Positions 1-7,403 of a stretch of DNA of 11,311 nucleotides are shown here, piece by piece. The notes below the pieces were generated by a model. The model ran no database searches. It saw only the letters and a list, made by a program, of their open reading frames with translations, and had not been told where the DNA came from. The stretch comes from an uncultured Ignavibacteriales bacterium (GTDB taxonomy: Bacteria; Bacteroidota; Ignavibacteria; Ignavibacteriales; Ignavibacteriaceae). Positions within the stretch are counted from its first letter, which is position 1. Every line of letters starts with the position of its first letter. The DNA lies in NCBI GenBank assembly GCA_903915485.1, contig CAIWTC010000485.1, positions 1-11,311 of the forward strand. Direction: 5' to 3'. Made by a program: the position numbers and the translations under genes.

Positions 1-190
1 ACAAATATTCCGTACCTACGGCACTCAGCACACTTTTTCTATTCTTTTCTACAGATATTTCGTCCCGCTGGGACTTTGGAAATACATTTTTATTTATGTA
101 ATTAAAATATTATCCTAAATATAACAGTTCCGTAGGAACGGAATCTTGGTAACCCCGCAGCAACGAGCACTTGTTAAGCTCCATCGGAGC
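1..190. repeat. Cluster of four short REP-like hairpin repeats
   Basis: Four compact palindromes lie within 190 nt. The arms and loops are CCGTA-cc-TACGG (10-21), GTCCC-gct-GGGAC (62-74), GTTCC-gta-GGAAC (127-139) and GCTCC-atc-GGAGC (178-190). The last three share one design: a 5-bp stem, a 3-nt loop and a YCC-nnn-GGR core. The first two also share their left flank (ACAAATATTCCGT at 1-13 against ACAGATATTTCGT at 51-63), so they look like diverged copies of one unit about 50 nt apart. Dispersed extragenic hairpins of this kind are common in Bacteroidota-type genomes and are often linked to RAYT (REP-associated tyrosine) transposases; that link is inference, since no transposase lies here. They sit just past the 3' end of the lipoprotein operon, a typical place for REP elements. 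Confidence 0.6.
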
Positions 191-304
191 AGCATCTTTC
201 CGCAATATGTTAGGGACCGGATATCCTTGACATATACAAACAGATACCCACACGAAATGTTAGAGAACTATATGTTATTTATCTAAACACTGTGTAACCA
301 AATT
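191..304. other. Non-coding stretch downstream of the lipoprotein gene
   Basis: With the repeat cluster, this completes a 304-nt gene-free region. It contains the perfect 8-nt palindrome GGATATCC (219-226) and two loosely similar tracts (ATGTTAGGGA near 208 and ATGTTAGAGA near 258). I see no open reading frame, tRNA or strong GC-rich hairpin followed by T's, so no intrinsic terminator for the operon can be pointed out. Confidence 0.4.
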
Positions 305-2026
305 TCACTTCATCAACTTCAAATCAAAAACAACATCCGTAACCGACCATCTTGCCGGAGCGGTGATAACTTCTTCCAATATTTCAAACGGTTCAGATGG
401 TCTGAATGGGTACGGGAAACCAAAATCGTAACTTCCGTTCTTATTGATATCATAGTAGCACATCAACTTATACTTCCCGGCCTTAATTTTATCGAAATGA
501 AAACTGCTGTCCTTACCAGGCTTCGAAATATATGCTATGTTTATGCTTTCCTGATTTTTAAGTATCAGTACAGGATTCTTCTCGGATGAATAATTAGTAA
601 GTTTTCCGTGTATTCCGGTGTTGTCCAAATCATTGATTGTAGTAAAACGGAATTCATAAAGAGAATCTATTCTATTTCCGGCCAAATCCGAAACCCTGTT
701 GAAAGGAAACGATATCGAGTAAAGCATATTTGATTTTAATTTACCTAATGGAGTGACTGAAAAAGAAGCGTCATCAATTCTATCAACCCGTACTGCCATC
801 TCGACCTTTGAAGTGTCTCTCATTTTAACAAAACTTTTCAGCGAATCCAACAAAAATCCGTCATCGAAATAAAAATGAATTTTTGCCGAATCAATAGAAA
901 CATCTCCCGCCCTGTTCGCAGGTTCGGTCTTGAACAACTGCGGCGCGGAAGTGTCTGCCTTTTGATTGGTAACAAGGGAAACGAAATCATATTTAGTTAT
1001 GTTCCCGGCAATATCGGATATGCCGTTCACAGTAAAATATATCTTATTAGAATCGGATAAGAAGACATTGGTAGTCAACACTAAATCCTTAGCGCGTGAC
1101 TTTCCCTTAAAATACTGCAGCGGTGAAATTTCTTTCATCGCAGAAGAATCCTGAATAACAAAGTTAGATGTTTTTACGGATTCAAGATTAATGTCCTCAC
1201 TGAATGTTGCTAGTATATGATTTTTATCTGTCATCACAGCACTTACAATTCTGGGTTTCAGAGTATCGATGCTGCTCATCATGTAGTTAAACATAACCGC
1301 GGTTGAATCAACATCTTCAACAGTAATATCAGCACAAGGAACTCCTATTAGATTTGTTTCGGGATGAAAAAGAAAATCCTTAAACTCATCTTTAACCGCG
1401 AACACCCTGTACTTACTTGGGAATATTCCGCTGAAAGAAAAATCGCCTTTCTCCCCCGCCTGAGAGACATATTCCGGTTTTTGTTTTGTGATGTCCAGAG
1501 TATCCGAAGCAATATAAGCATAGAGCATTATCCCGGAAGGTTTATCCGCGTAAACTTTTCCCTTTATAACACCCTTGTCAATTTTTGAGCCTGTGGAAAA
1601 TGTCAGATGATATGACTTATCCATACGATTGCGGTTGTGCAGGTCAACAACATCGGTACCAATTGTAACAGTGTAAGTCCTGTTTGGCTTCAAACCATTT
1701 TTAAATTTCATAGCAACAGTTTTACCGCTCCAACTATAATCAATTACACCGTCAATTGCAGGGGAGATAAACACTGCTTCTTTAAATGTTCTCTTGTCAA
1801 CATACTTCGAAAATGTAAACTCAATATACTTTTCATCAAAGTTTAATTTACTCGAATCGGGGAAACACTCCACAATTTTCGGCGGCACTTTATCAATTTC
1901 ACCGCCGCTCGGGCCGCCCTGATTTGCGCATCCCGTCAGCACTAACAAAATCATTGCAGGCAGAAAGCAGATTAACTTAACTTTCAATTTATCGAATGAC
2001 AAATTCAGAATCTTATTTATTTCCAT
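305..2026 (-). CDS. Lipoprotein with SbsA-type Ig-like (Big_5) domains
   Basis: A 573-residue predicted lipoprotein. The N-terminus has a basic stretch (KLKVK), a hydrophobic core and a lipobox LTGC with the acylated cysteine at residue 33, followed by ANQGGPSGG and a Pro-rich turn (KVPPKIV). Three Ig-like segments follow, at about 47-146, 257-355 and 361-470; segments 2 and 3 carry the SDIAGN/SDLAGN motif seen in Big_5/SbsA-like domains. The final 100 residues form a small beta-rich domain with YYDINKNGSYDFG, resembling a prealbumin-like or carboxypeptidase-regulatory fold. Proteins with this CxxxGGPxGG start and Ig-like repeats are widespread and uncharacterised in Bacteroidota-group genomes. 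I infer anchoring in the outer membrane or periplasmic face and a structural or binding role. The start overlaps the end of mltG by 14 nt, with GGAAAG about 8 nt upstream, so the two are probably translated together. Confidence 0.85.
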   Translation of the reverse strand: MEINKILNLSFDKLKVKLICFLPAMILLVLTGCANQGGPSGGEIDKVPPKIVECFPDSSKLNFDEKYIEFTFSKYVDKRTFKEAVFISPAIDGVIDYSWSGKTVAMKFKNGLKPNRTYTVTIGTDVVDLHNRNRMDKSYHLTFSTGSKIDKGVIKGKVYADKPSGIMLYAYIASDTLDITKQKPEYVSQAGEKGDFSFSGIFPSKYRVFAVKDEFKDFLFHPETNLIGVPCADITVEDVDSTAVMFNYMMSSIDTLKPRIVSAVMTDKNHILATFSEDINLESVKTSNFVIQDSSAMKEISPLQYFKGKSRAKDLVLTTNVFLSDSNKIYFTVNGISDIAGNITKYDFVSLVTNQKADTSAPQLFKTEPANRAGDVSIDSAKIHFYFDDGFLLDSLKSFVKMRDTSKVEMAVRVDRIDDASFSVTPLGKLKSNMLYSISFPFNRVSDLAGNRIDSLYEFRFTTINDLDNTGIHGKLTNYSSEKNPVLILKNQESINIAYISKPGKDSSFHFDKIKAGKYKLMCYYDINKNGSYDFGFPYPFRPSEPFEILEEVITAPARWSVTDVVFDLKLMK

Positions 2027-3017
2027 AAGTAACTTTCCGGTAATTATCGGCTTTCTTTTTATGTTCGCTAAAAGTTTTTGAGAAGGTATGACCGCCCGTA
2101 CCGTCTGCTACAAAAAACAGGAACTCATGCCGTTCGGAATTCAACACAGCATTAATTGCAGGTATTCCGGGATTGTTAATAGCGTTCGGCGGTAGTCCCA
2201 AATACTTATAAGTATTATACGGCGAATTCATTTTAAGAACTTTAGAATCCAACCTACCCCAAGGGCCGCCCCTTGCATACTGCAAAGTCGGGTCTGCCTG
2301 AAGTTTCATTCCGATTCGTAACCTGTTCAGATAAACACCTGCAATAACCGGCATCTCGCTTTCTTTGTTAGTTTCACCGTCAACAATGGAAGCCAACACA
2401 ACAACTTGCTGAGGCGTAAGATTCAGTGCAGCGGCTGCTTGAACTTTTTCTTTATCAAAATAACTAGAGAATCTAACCAGCATCGAGTCTATAACTTCCG
2501 CGGTGGATGTATTTTCAAAAAATGTGTACTCCCCGGGGAGTAAGTAGCCAAGTATACTGTCAGATGAAAATCTAAGTTTTTCTTTCCATTTCTCTGATTG
2601 AATATATTTTGAAACTGAATCCTTCGGACAGACAAGAACTGCATCAAGTCTTGCGGCTATTGTTGCATTCGATGAACCGTCAGGGATACGGACACTAATC
2701 TCTTTTTCGCAAATTGATTTCACGAACAATTCAGCTAGCGAAACATAGCTGAACTTTACCGGAATCGTGTATCTTCCGGGGATAATCTTTGAAGCACCGC
2801 CGAGGAGCATCCCCGATACTCTGAACGGTATGATTCCTGAAATTATTTTATCATCCTGAAGTCTTTTTGCAATCGAAGAAAATGTATCTCCTCGCTTAAC
2901 AATGAATTTATATTCACTTCCTTTCGGAGATGCTGAGGGAATAAAAAACACGAATAACAACCAAACGAAAATGACAACAAAAAAAGCTGATACTATAATC
3001 AACTGTTTCTTCGTCAA
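2013..3017 (-). CDS. mltG: Endolytic murein transglycosylase MltG (YceG-like)
   Basis: MltG cleaves nascent glycan strands at the inner membrane and is thought to set strand length by terminating peptidoglycan polymerisation. From the TTG at 3017 the product has 334 residues: a membrane helix at about 6-27, a LysM-like segment near 37-75 (VKRGDTFSSIAKRL), and the YceG catalytic domain from about 105 on. The family signature is clear: VLASIVDGETNKESE with the conserved Glu at 215, then AGVYLNRLRIGMKLQADPTLQYA, YNTYKYLGLPP and HTFSKTFSEH. The start is uncertain. No in-frame ATG precedes the helix, and the frame stays open back to the tsaD stop at 3084. A CTG at 3081-3083, with GAGG at 3089-3092 and a 5-nt spacer, would add 22 residues (LDNIQFPSGNN onwards) as a cytoplasmic tail. 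It lies between tsaD and the Ig-like lipoprotein gene in one operon. Confidence 0.93.
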   Translation of the reverse strand: MTKKQLIIVSAFFVVIFVWLLFVFFIPSASPKGSEYKFIVKRGDTFSSIAKRLQDDKIISGIIPFRVSGMLLGGASKIIPGRYTIPVKFSYVSLAELFVKSICEKEISVRIPDGSSNATIAARLDAVLVCPKDSVSKYIQSEKWKEKLRFSSDSILGYLLPGEYTFFENTSTAEVIDSMLVRFSSYFDKEKVQAAAALNLTPQQVVVLASIVDGETNKESEMPVIAGVYLNRLRIGMKLQADPTLQYARGGPWGRLDSKVLKMNSPYNTYKYLGLPPNAINNPGIPAINAVLNSERHEFLFFVADGTGGHTFSKTFSEHKKKADNYRKVTYGNK

Positions 3018-3083
3018 CAGATCTTTGAACCCTATCTTGGGCGGCTGAGCATTATTACCCGATGGGAATTGAATATTATCCAG

Positions 3084-4103
3084 TTAGGCCTCAACAATAA
3101 ATTCAGAGCGAAATGATGGGAACGGCTCATAATCAAGAGAAAATGATTTCCCCGCATCAGCCAAAGTTTTTGCTCGGAAAGCAATCATCGCGGCATTATC
3201 TCCGCAGAATTCCAATGACGGGATATAAGTTGGTGTTGAATGTTTATTCCCTAATTCCTGAAAAGCATTCCGCAAAGCAGAATTTGCTGCCACACCACCG
3301 ACTAATGTTAACGAAGCAGGTGCAAAGTCTTGAATTGCTAATTCAGTTTTCCTTAGAAGTGCATCAACTACTGATTGCTGAAAAGCTTTTGCAATGTCTG
3401 CAGTTGTCTGTTCATCTAATTCGATTTTAGAATTTTTTAATTTTTGAATATATCTTAGCACCGAAGTTTTCAATCCGCTGAACGAATAATCATACTTCCC
3501 TTTTACCGTTGCTACCGGAAAAGAAAGAGCATCATCTTTTCCCTGCAATGCCAACTTCTGGATTTTAGGTCCGCCGGGATATCCGAGACCTATTAACTTT
3601 GCAACTTTATCAAAAGATTCTCCTGCTGCATCATCGACAGTAGTTCCTAAAAGTTGAAGTTCGGTAAATGACTTAACATAAAACAGTAAGGAATGTCCGC
3701 CCGAAACCATTAAACACAGTAACGGGAATTTCGGTTTTTCAGCCATCAGAAAAGGTGAAAAGATATGTCCCTCAATATGGTTCACCGGAATGAATGGCTT
3801 ATTAATAGAGAACGCCAATCCTTTTGCAAAAAGAAGTCCAATCATCAATGCGCCGATAAGACCGGGCCCTGCAGTTGCTGCAACGATATCAATATCTTCA
3901 AGCGAACACTTAGCAGCGCTCAGTGCATCGCGGAGCAACGGATTGATTCGCTGAATATGCGCGCGGCTTGAAAGTTCGGGAACAACTCCACCGTAAAGAG
4001 TATGAAAGTCCTGTGTGGAAATTAAGTTTGCCAATATCACATCATCGTGTAATATCGACACTGATGTTTCATCGCATGAAGATTCAAATGCAAGTATCTT
4101 CAT
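3084..4103 (-). CDS. tsaD: tRNA N6-adenosine threonylcarbamoyltransferase TsaD
   Basis: TsaD (Kae1/Gcp/YgjD family) transfers the threonylcarbamoyl group from TC-AMP to A37 of ANN-decoding tRNAs, working with TsaB and TsaE in the cytoplasm; neither partner is encoded in the window. The 339-residue length is normal. The ASKHA signatures are all present: FESSCDETS at 6-14, PELSSRAHI at 42-50, the metal-binding HIEGH (His109 and His113), VSGGH at 133-137, DDAAGESFDKVA at 157-168, VGGVAANSALR near 268-278 and the late metal ligand Asp302 in FCGDNAAMIA. The ATG overlaps the proline dehydrogenase stop by one base (TAATG) and no Shine-Dalgarno sequence is evident, which points to translational coupling. 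The TAA stop lies in the same frame as the mltG reading frame that follows. Confidence 0.97.
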   Translation of the reverse strand: MKILAFESSCDETSVSILHDDVILANLISTQDFHTLYGGVVPELSSRAHIQRINPLLRDALSAAKCSLEDIDIVAATAGPGLIGALMIGLLFAKGLAFSINKPFIPVNHIEGHIFSPFLMAEKPKFPLLCLMVSGGHSLLFYVKSFTELQLLGTTVDDAAGESFDKVAKLIGLGYPGGPKIQKLALQGKDDALSFPVATVKGKYDYSFSGLKTSVLRYIQKLKNSKIELDEQTTADIAKAFQQSVVDALLRKTELAIQDFAPASLTLVGGVAANSALRNAFQELGNKHSTPTYIPSLEFCGDNAAMIAFRAKTLADAGKSFSLDYEPFPSFRSEFIVEA

Positions 4104-4996
4104 TAGTGGATTCTGAAAATATTTTTAGTTATATCCATTGCCATATTTGGGTTTTCTTTAAGTCTGCGGATTGAATATGCATACCAGTCTTTTCCGAACG
4201 GTACATATATCCTAAGCTTCTCGTTGTTCTTCCTGATTTGTCTGCGTAAGTCTTCACGAACTCCCAGCAGCATTTGGAATTCGTACTTACCGTCATCAAT
4301 TTTTTTATCAATTATAAGTTGACGCGATGCATCTATCAATGTGTCATCATGTGTTGCAATACCGACGAATTTTCCTTCAGTCAGCATCGCTTCAACAACC
4401 TTCATGTAGTTTTTGCGAATCTCCTCTTTCGAGTGGAACGCAATCGACTCGTGCTCGCGGTATATTCCTTTGCATAGACGGTAGTTTGTATCAAGCGCAT
4501 TCAGTTTTTCTGCATCAGCAATACTTCTTCTTAGATATGCCTGAATTACAATTCCAACATTTGAATATTCTTTCCTCAACCTTGTGTATAGCGCAATAAT
4601 CTTATCTGTGGTATCCGAATCTTCCATATCCAATCGGACAAAATTATTTATAGTCGTTGCGTACTCAACAAGTTCTTTTACAAGTTTGTAGCAAAACTCC
4701 TCATCTATCATAAGACCAAACTGCGTCGGTTTTATTGATAAATTTGAATTCAACGAATTAGCGGAAATCGCTTTCAATACTTCCATCGCCTTTGTCTGTG
4801 CTTCAACTGCCTCCACCTTAGAAGTTATCGCTTCACCAAGCACATCCATCGTTGCCATTATGCCGTCACTATTTAATTCTTTCACCAATTTCACCGCATC
4901 ATCTAGACTATCCCCCGCGATATATCTGTTAGCAAAAACTCTTACAAGTGATTTCGGCATTAACCTGACAATTTTAACTATAATGTCATTTAACAT
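4103..4996 (-). CDS. Monofunctional proline dehydrogenase (FAD-dependent)
   Basis: This enzyme oxidises L-proline to delta-1-pyrroline-5-carboxylate, passing electrons through FAD to the membrane quinone pool. The 297-residue size matches stand-alone PRODH (PutB type) rather than the large bifunctional PutA. The beta/alpha-barrel motifs appear in order: RLDMEDS at 121-127, VIQAYLRRS at 150-158, LCKGIYRE at 174-181, ATHD at 214-217, QMLLGVR at 241-247 and the C-terminal YVPFGKDWYAYSIRRLKENP at 264-283, whose YxxRRxxEN-type arginines bind the proline carboxylate. The partner P5C dehydrogenase is not in the window. GGAG at 5007-5010 lies 10 nt before the ATG, one of the few visible ribosome sites here. 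The gene opens a new block after a 178-nt AT-rich gap, with a candidate promoter at 5024-5053, and couples to tsaD by TAATG. Confidence 0.95.
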   Translation of the reverse strand: MLNDIIVKIVRLMPKSLVRVFANRYIAGDSLDDAVKLVKELNSDGIMATMDVLGEAITSKVEAVEAQTKAMEVLKAISANSLNSNLSIKPTQFGLMIDEEFCYKLVKELVEYATTINNFVRLDMEDSDTTDKIIALYTRLRKEYSNVGIVIQAYLRRSIADAEKLNALDTNYRLCKGIYREHESIAFHSKEEIRKNYMKVVEAMLTEGKFVGIATHDDTLIDASRQLIIDKKIDDGKYEFQMLLGVREDLRRQIRKNNEKLRIYVPFGKDWYAYSIRRLKENPNMAMDITKNIFRIH

Positions 4997-5023
4997 GTTA
5001 CCAAAACTCCAAAATTATTAGTT

Positions 5024-5053
5024 AAAAATTATCCAATAATAAGTTAAAACAAA
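5024..5053 (-). promoter_or_regulatory. Candidate Bacteroidota-type promoter of the proline dehydrogenase operon
   Basis: Read on the minus strand, TTTG (5050-5053) is followed after 18 nt by TAATTTTT (5024-5031), one base off the Bacteroidota -7 consensus TAnnTTTG with its -33 TTTG. The predicted start of transcription would fall a few bases before the GGAG at 5007-5010. An 8-nt direct repeat, AGTTAAAA on the plus strand at 5020-5027 and 5042-5049, has 22-nt spacing and overlaps the elements, so it could be an operator. The region is very AT-rich, so chance matches are likely. Confidence 0.3.
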
Positions 5054-5174
5054 AATTTAATTTGAGATAAAGATGTTTTTTTGCAGATAACTTCAGTGAA
5101 ACATAATAGTATTGAATATTTTTATTATGACTGCATGAACCGTATTAATTAGCCATGCATAAGTGATTCAGTTA

Positions 5175-5771
5175 TCAGTTATTCAAAAGAGATTTCAGTA
5201 AATCCGCAGCAGATTTTCGCAAATCTTCTTTGGTCCCCGAGTTATGAATAACTATATCTGCTAATTCTGCTTTCTTATCTTCATTCATTTGGGATAAAAT
5301 TCTTTTATTAATCTCCTCAGAGTTCAACCCATCTCTCTCAATGATTCTATTCACTCTGCTGGCCTCATCGGAATATATTAAAACAACCTTATCGAAATTT
5401 GCTTTAATGCCTGCTTCAAAAATTAATGCAGATTCATAAAACACAATATCACGCGTTTCCAATTCTTTATTGAGAAGATTTGCTGAGTGAGAAATTACTG
5501 CAGGATGAACGATAGAATTAAGAAGGACAAGTTTATTTTTATCGGAGAATATATTCTTTGACACGAAGTCTTTATTTACTTTAGTGCCGTGATAAGAGTC
5601 ACTGCCAAATTGAGCAATGATTTTTATTCTGAGGGCTTCATCAGTCTCCATCAATGTGCGGGCAATGGAATCGGCGCTAAGAACAATGTGGCCCATATCT
5701 GTAAGGAACTGACAGAACAAAGATTTGCCACTCCCAATTCCTCCGGTTATGGCAATCTTCAACTTTTGCAT
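5175..5771 (-). CDS. coaE: Dephospho-CoA kinase CoaE
   Basis: CoaE carries out the last step of coenzyme A synthesis, ATP-dependent phosphorylation of the 3'-hydroxyl of dephospho-CoA. The 198-residue product has the usual family length. It shows the P-loop GGIGSGKS at residues 10-17, the substrate-site segment LSADSIARTLME, IVHPAVI, the YESALIFEAG stretch corresponding to the usual PLLFE, VVLIYSD, and the lid and C-terminal pattern RIIERDGLNSEEINKRILSQM followed by ADIVIHNSGT. All expected landmarks are present. Its ATG lies 5 nt after the rny stop with no clear Shine-Dalgarno sequence, so it probably depends on translation of rny. The stop is followed by a gap without an obvious strong terminator. 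Confidence 0.96.
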   Translation of the reverse strand: MQKLKIAITGGIGSGKSLFCQFLTDMGHIVLSADSIARTLMETDEALRIKIIAQFGSDSYHGTKVNKDFVSKNIFSDKNKLVLLNSIVHPAVISHSANLLNKELETRDIVFYESALIFEAGIKANFDKVVLIYSDEASRVNRIIERDGLNSEEINKRILSQMNEDKKAELADIVIHNSGTKEDLRKSAADLLKSLLNN

Positions 5772-5776
5772 TTTGG

Positions 5777-7378
5777 TTATTTTGCTATGTGAACTTTTCG
5801 GACTTCCCGGATAACAGTAACACGGATTTGACCGGGGTATTCCATTTCAGCTTCAATTTTTCTTGCAATATCGAATGCAAGTTTATCAGCAAAAATGTCA
5901 TCAATCTTTTCATGTTCAACAACAACTCTAACTTCTCTACCCGCCTGAATAGCGTAAGTTTTTGCAACACCGTCAAATGATTTTGCAAGCAGTTCAAGTG
6001 TTTCTAATCTTTTTACATAACCTTCGATAGGCTCTCTACGCGCACCGGGACGCGCTCCGCTGATTGCATCTGCCGCCTGAACAAGCGGGGCAATTGCACT
6101 CTCCATAGTCATGTCATCGTGATGACTGCCTATTGAATTACAAATTATCGGATGTTCACGGTAGCGTTTTGCTAAGTCATAACCAATCAAAGCATGGGGA
6201 CCTTCAGTAACTCTATCCATAGTTTTGCCGACATCATGCAGCAGGCCTGCCCTTTTTGCCATAGTTGAATCGAGACCAAGTTCCGCAGCCATGATACCTG
6301 TTAAATACGAAACCTCAACACTGTGCTGAAGCAAATTTTGTCCGTAACTTGAACGGTATTTCATTCTTCCGACAAGCTTAATCATTTCAGTATGCATTCC
6401 GTGGATGCCCATTTGAAGCGCTGTATGCTCGCCGTCCTTAAACATTTCTTCTTCCAACTCAGCCTGAACTTTTGCAACAACTTCTTCAATTCTTGCAGGG
6501 TGGATTCGTCCGTCAGCGATTAAGCGTTCCAAAGAAATTCTTGCGACTTCTCTTCTGAACATATCATAAGAAGAAAGGATAACTGCTTCAGGTGTGTCAT
6601 CAACAATAACATCTACTCCCGTAGCGGCTTCAAACGAGCGGATATTTCTACCCTCTTTACCGATGATTCTTCCTTTGAGTTCGTCGTTCTGAATTTGAAC
6701 AACTGATACGGTGCTTTCTACCGAAACTTCGGCAGCAGTTCTCTGAATTGCCTGGATAATAATTTTTTGAGCATCTTTTTTGACTTCGGCTTTTGCGCGT
6801 TCAAAAATTTCTTTTACAATTTTGTTAACATCTGTGCGGGCATCGTTGACCATGTTTTCCATAAGCATTTGTTTTGCTTCTTCGGTGGTCAATCCTGATA
6901 TTTTTTGAAGACGGTCGTTCTGTTCTTTTTCTAATTTTCCAACTTCAGCGGCTTTTGTCTCAATGTTTTTTTTCTGGATTTGCAAATCCTGCTCAATGTT
7001 GCGGACTTCTTTTTCTTTTTGATTTGCTGTTTCTACGCGCTTCTCGAAAGACTCTTCCTTTTGATGAATCTGTCTTTCTAATCCGCTTAGTTTTTGTTTT
7101 CTTAAATTTACTTCGTTATCAAATTCAACTTTTTTCTTGTGGAACTCATCCTTAACTTCGAGCAGTTTCTCTTTTTTGAGCTGTTGTGCTTCCTGTTCAG
7201 CTTCCCTTTTTATTAATGCAGCTTCTTTATTTATATTTTCTAAAATTTCCTTTGACCGTTCTGAAGTAGCGGCTAAACTTTTTTTACCAAGCTTGTTATT
7301 AAAAAACCAGCCTAAATAAAAAAAGAGCACTATTAAAAGAACATCAATGGGTACTAACCATATTAAAAATTCACTCAT
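5777..7378 (-). CDS. rny: Ribonuclease Y (membrane-anchored endoribonuclease)
   Basis: RNase Y starts mRNA decay by endonucleolytic cleavage from a membrane-bound position. I chose the ATG at 7378: it has GGAG at 7383-7386, gives an N-terminus MSEFLIWLVPID that runs straight into the membrane helix (about residues 3-26), and yields 533 residues, normal for the family. An upstream ATG at 7399 is possible but lies within 10 nt of the 3' side of a structured RNA. Domains in order: membrane helix; a long charged coiled coil at about 40-200; a KH domain with GRIIGKEGRN at 236-245; an HD domain with His352, the HD pair 381-382 in LLHDVGK, and the later SIGSHHDD; and the C-terminal RNase Y domain ending in RKVHIAK. 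No catalytic residue is missing. It sits between the 6S-like RNA and coaE. Confidence 0.97.
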   Translation of the reverse strand: MSEFLIWLVPIDVLLIVLFFYLGWFFNNKLGKKSLAATSERSKEILENINKEAALIKREAEQEAQQLKKEKLLEVKDEFHKKKVEFDNEVNLRKQKLSGLERQIHQKEESFEKRVETANQKEKEVRNIEQDLQIQKKNIETKAAEVGKLEKEQNDRLQKISGLTTEEAKQMLMENMVNDARTDVNKIVKEIFERAKAEVKKDAQKIIIQAIQRTAAEVSVESTVSVVQIQNDELKGRIIGKEGRNIRSFEAATGVDVIVDDTPEAVILSSYDMFRREVARISLERLIADGRIHPARIEEVVAKVQAELEEEMFKDGEHTALQMGIHGMHTEMIKLVGRMKYRSSYGQNLLQHSVEVSYLTGIMAAELGLDSTMAKRAGLLHDVGKTMDRVTEGPHALIGYDLAKRYREHPIICNSIGSHHDDMTMESAIAPLVQAADAISGARPGARREPIEGYVKRLETLELLAKSFDGVAKTYAIQAGREVRVVVEHEKIDDIFADKLAFDIARKIEAEMEYPGQIRVTVIREVRKVHIAK

Positions 7379-7403
7379 ATTTCTCCAAATATATAACATT
7401 ATT

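Noticed and set aside
3050..3052. ATG between tsaD and mltG as the mltG start
   Set aside because: It is out of frame with mltG and reaches a TAG after six codons; using it would need a frameshift for which there is no evidence.
5132..5159. Inverted repeat TGCATG ... CATGCA with a 16-nt loop after coaE, considered as a terminator
   Set aside because: The stem is only 6 bp with a long AT-rich loop and no proper T tract follows on the minus strand. The arm TGCATG is also nearly self-palindromic, so chance is likely.
7379..7399. Upstream rny start giving the N-terminal extension MLYIWRN
   Set aside because: It has no ribosome site, lies next to the 3' arm of the 6S-like helix and adds residues before a membrane helix that is already complete; the ATG at 7378 has GGAG.
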